A stretch of 37,845 bases of DNA from Desulfobulbaceae bacterium (GTDB lineage: Bacteria > Desulfobacterota > Desulfobulbia > Desulfobulbales > Desulfobulbaceae), in NCBI GenBank assembly GCA_011391865.1, contig JAABPV010000026.1, forward strand, positions 1-37,845. The letters run 5' to 3'. The translations under genes and the position numbers were made by a program. This document shows positions 32,165 to 37,845 of this stretch, piece after piece; positions within the stretch are counted from its first letter, which is position 1; each line of letters starts with the position of its first letter. The notes under the pieces were generated by a model. The model was not told the origin of the DNA, ran no database searches, and saw only the letters and a program-made list of their open reading frames with translations.

Positions 32165-33133
32165 GAGACGCACCGGCCAGCCGCCTTCCTGCGCAAGGCC
32201 GGCCAGTTCACCCAGCACGGCCAGCGAGCCATCACGCATCGCGTTCAAGCCATAGCCGCCTTCCAGCGTCACCAACAGCCTGCCGCTACAGACTTCCGCT
32301 GCTGCTTCCACCATCTTCCTTGTCATCCAAGCGATGCCGTCCGCCGTTACCTGCATGTCGCCGAGCGGGTCGCCCTTACAGATGTCAAAGCCGCAGGAGA
32401 CGAGGATCAGTTCCGGCTTATACGCCCGCGCCACCGGCAGAACCAGCTCATTGAAGATACGGGCGTACTCCATGTCCCCCTGTCCGCCTGGCAGCGGCAC
32501 ATTGACCGTGCGCCCTTCGCCTTTGTCCATGCCGTTCTCCATAGCGGAGCCGGTGCCAGGGTAGTAGGGATACTTATGCACGGACAGGTACAGTGCCTGA
32601 TCTGTTTCGTGGAAGCTATGCTGCGTCCCGTTGCCGTGATGCAGATCCCAGTCAACGATCATGATCCGCTGCAAGCCCAGCTCCTGCATGGCCCAGCGCG
32701 CGGCCACAGCCACGTTGTTGTAGAGGCAGAAGCCCATGGCGTTCTCCTGCTCGGCATGATGGCCCGGAGGCCGGACAAGGCAGAAGGCGTTGTCGATCTC
32801 GCCTTTGAAGATGCGGCGGATGCCGTCCACCAATGCGCCGACAGCGAGGCAGGCCGCCTCATGCGAGCGGGCTGATGCGTGCGTGTCCGCGTCAAGCGCC
32901 ACGGTCTCGTGTCCCTGCGTGGCTGCCACGCGCCGCACCTGCTCCGCCGAGTGGTTGAGCCGGAGCACGTCCTCGTTGACCGGCCCGAACTGCGGACGGA
33001 TAAAGCCGCTGCCAAGGCCGTCCTTGTCCAGCGCGTCATAAATCACCCGCAGCCGGTCAGGCGATTCGGGATGACCGTAGCCTGGCTGGTGCTGCAAAAA
33101 AAGATCATCTCTGTATATTGCTGTCCTGCGCAT
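32069..33133 (-). CDS. Histone deacetylase/AcuC-AphA family amidohydrolase
   Basis: A 354-aa zinc deacetylase. HPESPDRLRVI opens the domain. RPPGHHAEQENAMGFCLYNN holds the tandem catalytic histidines. DWDLHHGNGTQ gives zinc ligands Asp and His, and SCGFDICKGDPLGDM gives the third Asp. TLEGGYGLNA has the transition-state Gly-Gly-Tyr. Bacterial members act on acetyl-CoA synthetase, acetylpolyamines or small amides; the substrate is unknown. The ATG at 33131-33133 has GGAGGA 7 nt upstream. It overlaps the 5-FCL gene by 29 bp. Confidence 0.93.
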   Translation of the reverse strand: MRRTAIYRDDLFLQHQPGYGHPESPDRLRVIYDALDKDGLGSGFIRPQFGPVNEDVLRLNHSAEQVRRVAATQGHETVALDADTHASARSHEAACLAVGALVDGIRRIFKGEIDNAFCLVRPPGHHAEQENAMGFCLYNNVAVAARWAMQELGLQRIMIVDWDLHHGNGTQHSFHETDQALYLSVHKYPYYPGTGSAMENGMDKGEGRTVNVPLPGGQGDMEYARIFNELVLPVARAYKPELILVSCGFDICKGDPLGDMQVTADGIAWMTRKMVEAAAEVCSGRLLVTLEGGYGLNAMRDGSLAVLGELAGLAQEGGWPVRLSAEKAEQLAHSQADCPALELAILIAREFWPV

Positions 33134-33719
33134 CGCGGTTCCTCCGGCAGTCATAAAGCTGCTCTTCTGTCACAAGAATATCCATCAGCTGGTCATGCGC
33201 CTCCAGCGGCACCTGCTCAACCAGCTGCATTGCGTAAGCCAGCGCGGCACGCAGGGCCTGCGGCGCGTTCTGGCTGAGAAAACGGTCATAGAAGCCGCCG
33301 CCGTAGCCGAGCCTGCCGCCGCGCCGGTCAAAGACTGAGCCGGGAATCAGGGCGAGATCAATTTCAGCCGGATTGATGGCCCGCTGCTCCTTGTCCGGCT
33401 CCAGAATGCCGAAGCAGCCCGGCCTAAGCTGGCTGGCCGGATCCGTGATCCGCACCGCCAGCAGCCTGCCCTCTTTGCGCAGCGTCAGCGGCACGGAAAC
33501 CGTCTTCCCGGCGGCGAGAAAATGTTCAATCAGGGGCAGAGTCTCCACTTCGCTGCGGAAGTGGACATAGACAAAGACATGCGCCGCCGCAAGAGCTGTC
33601 GGATGTTCAGTCAGCAGCGCGGCGATGCGGCGGCTTTTCTCTGCGCGGCTGGCCGGATTGAGGCGGTCGCGGGCGGCGAGCATGTCTGCGCGGAGACAGC
33701 GGCGGTCTGGAGCGTTCAT
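33105..33719 (-). CDS. 5-formyltetrahydrofolate cyclo-ligase
   Basis: A 204-aa protein that converts 5-formyl-THF to methenyl-THF with ATP. The diagnostic C-terminal motif PGSVFDRRGGRLGYGGGFYD is present, as is an FVYVHFRSEVETLPLI segment. An N-terminal basic helix (RRCLRADMLAARDRL) is typical. Several ATG codons lie close together (33719, 33728, 33731); I choose 33719 because the protein then starts a few residues before the conserved helix, but no ribosome site decides it. It overlaps the deacetylase start, so the two are coupled. Confidence 0.92.
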   Translation of the reverse strand: MNAPDRRCLRADMLAARDRLNPASRAEKSRRIAALLTEHPTALAAAHVFVYVHFRSEVETLPLIEHFLAAGKTVSVPLTLRKEGRLLAVRITDPASQLRPGCFGILEPDKEQRAINPAEIDLALIPGSVFDRRGGRLGYGGGFYDRFLSQNAPQALRAALAYAMQLVEQVPLEAHDQLMDILVTEEQLYDCRRNRDAQDSNIQR

Positions 33720-33811
33720 GCTGGTCATCATGCCGCTGAATGCAAAAAATCGCAACGCCCAAGACATGGGCCGCTGCGATTTTTCTGCGTGGCGGAGAGC
33801 GGGGGCGGGAA

Positions 33812-34171
33812 TCAGTACGAATGCGTGCCCAGCACCACTTGCACGCCGAACTTCTTTTCCAGAGTAACCTTCATATCCTCATAGGATATCGGGCAGCCTG
33901 CGGTCTCCATCGCCGCCTTGACGCAGGTGCCAAGGTGCACCACCTCCATTGGCCTGCCGATGTTGGCGGTGGTCTCCTTCAGCAGCTTGACGCGGGGCAC
34001 AGTCAGACCAGGACAGCCGCCGCAGTCGGTCATCGCCACCAGCTCAATTTCTTCGTCCTTGTAGCGGGCGAACTCGCCGTTTTTCTCGGCCATGCCTTTG
34101 TAGCACTTGGCGCAGGCGATGCAGGAATGATCTTTGATCTGCTTGCAGTACAGAATCGCGATTTTAGCCAT
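33812..34171 (-). CDS. CGGC-domain protein
   Basis: A 119-aa cysteine-rich cytosolic protein. It starts MAKIAILYCKQIKDHSCIAC and contains CAKCYKGM, the name-giving DCGGCPGLTVPRVK, and GTCVKAAMETAGCPIS. The eight-odd cysteines suggest metal or cluster binding. CGGC proteins are common in anaerobes and their role is unknown. The ATG at 34169-34171 has AAGGAGA upstream, which rules out the longer frame from 34309. It lies 35 bp after the methyltransferase gene. Confidence 0.88.
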   Translation of the reverse strand: MAKIAILYCKQIKDHSCIACAKCYKGMAEKNGEFARYKDEEIELVAMTDCGGCPGLTVPRVKLLKETTANIGRPMEVVHLGTCVKAAMETAGCPISYEDMKVTLEKKFGVQVVLGTHSY

Positions 34172-34205
34172 TTGCTTTCTCCTTGGTGTGCAGGTTATGA
34201 AATAT

Positions 34206-34985
34206 TTATTCCTTGAGCGCGGCGGCAGGCTGATGCGGCAGCGGCTGTTCAGCTTCGTACATCCGCGCCACCTCCGCTGAATACGGCCCGTTCCTATGCT
34301 GATACACATACAGCGGCGGCAGCAGGCGCAGGCCCTCGCCGCCGTTTTTCATCGCCTCGATCAGCACCAGCCGCGCCCGGTCGTCTTCAGGATAACTGTA
34401 CACCGGCTGAAGCCGTTTGGGAATCAGCTTATTGTGCGTCATCACAGTAAGAACCTCTGCCAGCCGTTCTGCTGGGTAGATGCAGCAGACCATGCCCCGG
34501 TTCTGCACCGCAAAGGCCGCCGCCGCCAGCACGGATTCCGGGTCGGCGGCCAGTTCGTGCCGGGCCAAGGCGCATTCGTCCATCTGGCTGATCCTGCCGC
34601 CGCCCGCCCGGTGATAGGGCGGATTGCTGACCACCAGATCAAAGGACTCCGGCGGCACAGCATCCTTGATCCGGCGCAGGTCGCCCTGAAGCACCTCAAA
34701 GCGGTCAGCCAGCTGATTCGCCTCGGCATTGCTCTGCGCCAAAGCGGCCAAGGCGGACTGCAATTCCAGTCCGGTCAGACGCAGCTGCGGATAGCGATGG
34801 CAGAGAATCAGGCTGATCACCCCGCAGCCGCAGCCAAGATCAAGTGCCCTGCCATGCCCTGCTGGTCGGCAGAAATGCGCCAGCAGCACCGCGTCCACGG
34901 AAAAGCGGTAGCCGTCGCGGCGCTGGCGGCAGACCAGGCGGCCATTGAAGAGCGTGTCGTCCGTCAGATCGCAAGAACAGCTCAT
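34206..34985 (-). CDS. tRNA1(Val) (adenine-37-N6)-methyltransferase-like protein
   Basis: A 259-aa class I methyltransferase. GYRFSVDAVLLAHFC is the family's N-terminal motif. ALDLGCGCGVISLIL binds SAM, and VVSNPPYHRAGGG is the N6-adenine catalytic NPPY motif. These fit TrmN6/YfiC-like enzymes, which modify A37 of tRNA-Val. The ATG at 34983-34985 gives the normal N-terminal length. An upstream ATG at 35033 would overlap cooF by 38 bp. Neither has a good ribosome site. It lies directly after cooF. Confidence 0.85.
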   Translation of the reverse strand: MSCSCDLTDDTLFNGRLVCRQRRDGYRFSVDAVLLAHFCRPAGHGRALDLGCGCGVISLILCHRYPQLRLTGLELQSALAALAQSNAEANQLADRFEVLQGDLRRIKDAVPPESFDLVVSNPPYHRAGGGRISQMDECALARHELAADPESVLAAAAFAVQNRGMVCCIYPAERLAEVLTVMTHNKLIPKRLQPVYSYPEDDRARLVLIEAMKNGGEGLRLLPPLYVYQHRNGPYSAEVARMYEAEQPLPHQPAAALKE

Positions 34986-34995
34986 GCCTTCTGTG

Positions 34996-35475
34996 TCATC
35001 CCGCCCGCAGCAGCGTTTCCTTCCTTCGCTCATCAGACAAGGTTTCCGTGTCCACGATCCGCAGGGCTTTGGTTGGGCAGGCGGCGACGCAGGCCGGGAT
35101 TTCCCGCTCAGGGCAGCGGTCGCACTTGACGGCGGCGGGCCGGTCAGGATTGCGGCTGATCACGCCGAAAGGGCAGGCTAAAATGCAGGACCAGCAGCCG
35201 ATGCAGCGTTCTTCGCGGCAGCGGATGAACCCCCGCCCGTCTTTATGCAGGCTGCCGGTGATGCAGGCGGCGACGCAGGGCGCGTCCTCGCAGTGACGGC
35301 AGAGCGCGGGCTGCTTCACGCTGCCCTGCTGGCCGACAAAAAGCCGCTTCTTCGGCGGATGCAGCTGGCTGACTGCGGCGGCAAGGCTCGGTTCCTCAGC
35401 ATGAGCGACCCGGCAGGCGATTTCGCAGCTTCGGCAGCCAAGACATTTCTCCGGCCTGACATAAATCATCTCCAT
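34996..35475 (-). CDS. cooF: CooF-type ferredoxin, CO dehydrogenase electron-transfer subunit
   Basis: A 159-aa polyferredoxin with four [4Fe-4S] motifs: CLGCRSCEIAC, CRHCEDAPCVAAC, CIGCWSCILAC and CDRCPEREIPACVAAC. This arrangement is that of CooF/HycB proteins, which carry electrons from CO dehydrogenase to a hydrogenase or other acceptor. The ATG at 35473-35475 follows GAGGAGG by 9 nt, just after the cooS stop (35490). The partner acceptor enzyme is not in the window. Confidence 0.93.
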   Translation of the reverse strand: MEMIYVRPEKCLGCRSCEIACRVAHAEEPSLAAAVSQLHPPKKRLFVGQQGSVKQPALCRHCEDAPCVAACITGSLHKDGRGFIRCREERCIGCWSCILACPFGVISRNPDRPAAVKCDRCPEREIPACVAACPTKALRIVDTETLSDERRKETLLRAG

Positions 35476-35489
35476 GAGCGCATTCCTCC

Positions 35490-37394
35490 TCACAAACCGA
35501 GACCGGCGCGGCGCTGGTCAATGGCCGCCAGCAAGCCTTTGGCCGCTTTGACCGGATCCGGCTCAACCAAGAAATAACCGCCGAGCAGCTCGCTGACTGT
35601 GCTGGTCAGCGTCTTGGTGACGACCACGCTGCCGAGCACCGGCGGCGCAATGCCGAGATGCACAGGCAATCCCGCCGCCACAGCCCAGGAGCCGATGGCC
35701 ACCGCCTTTTCCGTCACCGCTTCCGGCGCGGAAGCGACCACCGGCAGCTGGCTGAGATCAACGCCCAGCCGCTCGGCCACTGCAACCGCGACATCCACAG
35801 GCCGGGCGTTGTCAACGCAGGAACCCATGTGCAGAACTGGCGGCAGCGGCCCGCCCAGACCAGCAGCTTCGCCCACCGCAGTCAGCACAGCGGCCAATCC
35901 CGCACCCGCATATTGTTTTGTCGCCTCAGAAGTCATGAAGCCGTGGCGGGCATAAGCGGAAGCGGCGCAGCCTGTGGCGAGGATAAGCACATTTTCGGCC
36001 AGCAGCAGCTTGACCATCTCAATGTAATTGCGGTCCTGCGGAGTTTTGACGCTGTTGCAGCCCGCGAAGAGGCAGATGCCCCGGATCTTGCCCGCAACGA
36101 TGTTGTCCACCAGCGGCTTGAGCGGGTCAGCGGCATTGACCTTGCTCAGGGCGGCAATAATCGCTTCGGCGGAGAAACCGGCAATGACAGCGGAGCTGAT
36201 TGAGGGAATGCAGAGCTTGTCCGGGCATCGGTTTTTGAAATTGGTGATGCCTTTGAGCAGAATGGCGCGGGCGCAGTCCGCCGCCTTGTCATCGCTGAAG
36301 GCGACATGCTCCGCGCCCGGCAGCTTGGCGACAGACATGGTGGTGATGATCTTGGTGTGGAAGCACTCCGCCGCAGTCGCCACCGCAGGCATGATGCACT
36401 GATAATCAACCACCATCGCGTCGAGCGCGCCGGTCATGATCGCTGTTTCCTGCGAAAGCGAGCTGGTCGCCAGCGGAATGCCGTGCCGCATCATCACTTC
36501 ATTGCCCGTGCAGCAGATGCCAACCAAATTGAGGCCGCCCGCCGCGCCCGCTTCTTTGGCCGCCGCAAGCAGTTCCGGCTCTGAAGCGACTTGGGCGATG
36601 ATGTCACTGAGCAACGGATTGTGGCCGTGCAGGGCGATATTGACCGCGTTCTCTTTGATCACGCCGAGATTCGCCCGGCTGACGACCGGCTGCGGCGTGC
36701 CGAAGAGGATGTCGGAGAGATCGGCGGCCATGTGGCAGGCGGCGTAGTCGGCAAGGGCGCATTTGAGCGCGGCAAGCAGAATATTGACCGGCTCCGCGTC
36801 CACGCCGTAGGTTGTGCGGTGCATGACCTCGGCCACGCTGCCGTCAATGCTGGTCGGGACGATGCCCAATCTGCTGAAGGCTTCCAGCCGGCCTTTGGTC
36901 ATGGTCGTTGCCACCCAGGCAAGGGTATTGTCGTTGTCGCCGAATTCAGCTAAGGCTTTCTCGGCCACGTATAGGCCGATGTCCTGCACAGACCGGCCCA
37001 GCGTCTCAATGCCCAGCCGATTTGCCACCGCCTCCAGCTTTTTTTCGTCTCTGACCGCGTAATCCGGTGCGCCGCCGAGCAGGGCTTTTTTCAAAACATG
37101 CGCCACGTGGCGGGCATGGCCGCTGTGCGAGGCGGTTCCGCCCGCCACCGCCCGCGCCAAGCCGCGTGCGACCATGGTGTCCGCATCCGCGCCGCAGATG
37201 CCCCGTCTCGGCCCTTCGCCAAAGGGATCAATCCGGCACGGCCCCTGCATACAGTGGCGGCAGCAGACTCCCAGCTCGCCGAAGCCGCATTGCGGCTGCT
37301 GCGCCTCATATCTGTCCCAGACGGTCTCCATCTTGCAGCCGCCTTTGTGGCCGCTCAGAACGTCGAGCACCGCCTGATCAATAGAACGATTCAC
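35490..37394 (-). CDS. cooS: Anaerobic Ni-dependent carbon monoxide dehydrogenase
   Basis: A 634-aa enzyme that oxidises CO to CO2 at a Ni-Fe-S C-cluster. The N-terminal B/D-cluster cysteines lie in CGFGELGVCCRHCMQGPCRI. C-cluster ligands are visible in ALHGHNPLLSDI (His), GICCTGNEVMM, VDYQCIMPAV, LFAGCNSVKTPQ, LATGCAASAYA and HMGSCVDNARP. A catalytic lysine lies in TEKAVAIGSWA. All expected ligands are present, so the enzyme should be active. I place the start at the GTG (37392-37394), 7 nt after AAAGGAGGAG; the ATG at 37418 has no ribosome site and would put that site inside the gene. A cooC nickel-insertion gene is not seen. A 21-bp-period repeat array lies upstream. Confidence 0.96.
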   Translation of the reverse strand: MNRSIDQAVLDVLSGHKGGCKMETVWDRYEAQQPQCGFGELGVCCRHCMQGPCRIDPFGEGPRRGICGADADTMVARGLARAVAGGTASHSGHARHVAHVLKKALLGGAPDYAVRDEKKLEAVANRLGIETLGRSVQDIGLYVAEKALAEFGDNDNTLAWVATTMTKGRLEAFSRLGIVPTSIDGSVAEVMHRTTYGVDAEPVNILLAALKCALADYAACHMAADLSDILFGTPQPVVSRANLGVIKENAVNIALHGHNPLLSDIIAQVASEPELLAAAKEAGAAGGLNLVGICCTGNEVMMRHGIPLATSSLSQETAIMTGALDAMVVDYQCIMPAVATAAECFHTKIITTMSVAKLPGAEHVAFSDDKAADCARAILLKGITNFKNRCPDKLCIPSISSAVIAGFSAEAIIAALSKVNAADPLKPLVDNIVAGKIRGICLFAGCNSVKTPQDRNYIEMVKLLLAENVLILATGCAASAYARHGFMTSEATKQYAGAGLAAVLTAVGEAAGLGGPLPPVLHMGSCVDNARPVDVAVAVAERLGVDLSQLPVVASAPEAVTEKAVAIGSWAVAAGLPVHLGIAPPVLGSVVVTKTLTSTVSELLGGYFLVEPDPVKAAKGLLAAIDQRRAGLGL

Positions 37395-37476
37395 AAGTTC
37401 TCCTCCTTTTGTTGGCATGTGAATTGCAGGAACTTTTTACGGCTGCGCCTGCCCGGCTCCCCGCCTCAACCGGCCT

Positions 37477-37770
37477 GATTTCAATTGAAACCGCCCTGAT
37501 TCAAATTGAAATTGACACGATTCACACTTGAATCGTCCCGATTTCGATTGAAATCGGCCTGATTCAAATTGAAATCAGCCCGGTTTCAATCGGAATTGCT
37601 CCAATTTCAATTGAAATCATCCCATTTTCGGCTGAAAACGGGGCGTTTTCAGTGTGAATCGCCCTGATTCAAATTTGAATCGGCCCGATTTCGATTGAAA
37701 TTGCTCCGATTTTAATCGATTCCGCCCTGATTCTTATTGAAAACGGAACGGTTCAAGCGTGCAACGAGGC
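37477..37770. repeat. 14-unit palindromic array, exact 21-bp period
   Basis: Units start every 21 bp from 37477 to 37750 without a single insertion or deletion. Each carries a 14-16 bp dyad in an AT-rich core such as GATTTCAATTGAAA, GATTCAAATTTGAATC (perfect, 37666) or TTTTCGGCTGAAAA (37625-37638), followed by a GC-rich spacer such as CGGCCT. Arms vary between units but stay complementary. The array occupies the upstream region of cooS. It is not a CRISPR: there are no conserved long repeats or unique spacers. Confidence 0.9.
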
Positions 37771-37845
37771 GTTATAGCCGTAGCACAATAAATTGACTAT
37801 AAGCATGGTTGCTGAAAAATCTCATCTGTCGAACAGCCAAGTTTT

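Noticed and set aside
37477..37770. Possible CRISPR array
   Set aside because: Period is only 21 bp, there is no constant 24-37 bp repeat with unique spacers, and no cas genes are nearby.

Overview
The window reads as a chromosomal segment of a Gram-negative anaerobe, most likely a Desulfobacterota (Desulfobulbales-type) bacterium. The basis is the mix of gene families: a nickel CO dehydrogenase with a four-cluster ferredoxin, a NikM/NikL/NikK/NikQ nickel transporter, a small 2-hydroxyacyl-CoA-dehydratase-like pair, a CGGC protein, TrmFO and a TonB receptor. This assignment is inference from gene content. Almost every gene lies on the minus strand, so operons read from high to low coordinates; the only clear plus-strand gene is a PPP phosphatase (31412-32164).

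Layout in plus-strand order: a NYN RNase-like gene and guaA (259-2690); a repeat-rich gap; a metallophore-like gene cluster (3393-13470); guaB; the nickel uptake genes (15201-18124); a mini activase/HgdB-like pair (18253-19648); a palindrome array and a NACHT-pentapeptide NTPase (20053-22659); a long envelope and tRNA-modification operon (22741-30964: lipoprotein, M16 protease, zinc-ribbon membrane protein, a 49-aa membrane peptide, a GT-C-like protein, trmFO, DUF3616-like); a divergent gap with another palindrome array; phosphatase, deacetylase, 5-FCL, CGGC protein and TrmN6-like genes; and cooF-cooS (34996-37394), whose upstream region is a striking 21-bp-period array.

Most interesting system: an apparent RiPP metallophore cluster. 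A 25-residue peptide gene (9065-9142, TTG start, near-perfect Shine-Dalgarno, Met-His-His plus Ser/Thr-rich C-terminus), too short for routine gene calling, is followed by an intrinsic terminator and then an MFS exporter, a fused ThiF-like/YcaO cyclodehydratase and a TonB receptor. Upstream on the same strand lie a FecCD-type ABC importer and a SAM methyltransferase. Together these could make, export, capture and re-import a modified peptide. Three copies of the same promoter-operator element (AATGAG-N8-CTCATT, then a -35, a 17-nt spacer and a -10) sit in front of the peptide gene, the ABC operon and a third short transcription unit that looks like a terminated small RNA of about 155 nt. A metal-responsive regulon including an sRNA is therefore a reasonable hypothesis.

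A second theme is a set of intergenic arrays (15978-16069, 19832-19983, 31175-31292, 37477-37770) in which dyads of different sequence sit at a strictly constant period (23, 23, 23 and 21 bp). The dyad symmetry is kept while the sequence changes, so these are not simple tandem copies. Nickel is a recurring metabolic link: a Ni transporter lacking its ATPase in this window and a Ni-dependent CODH.
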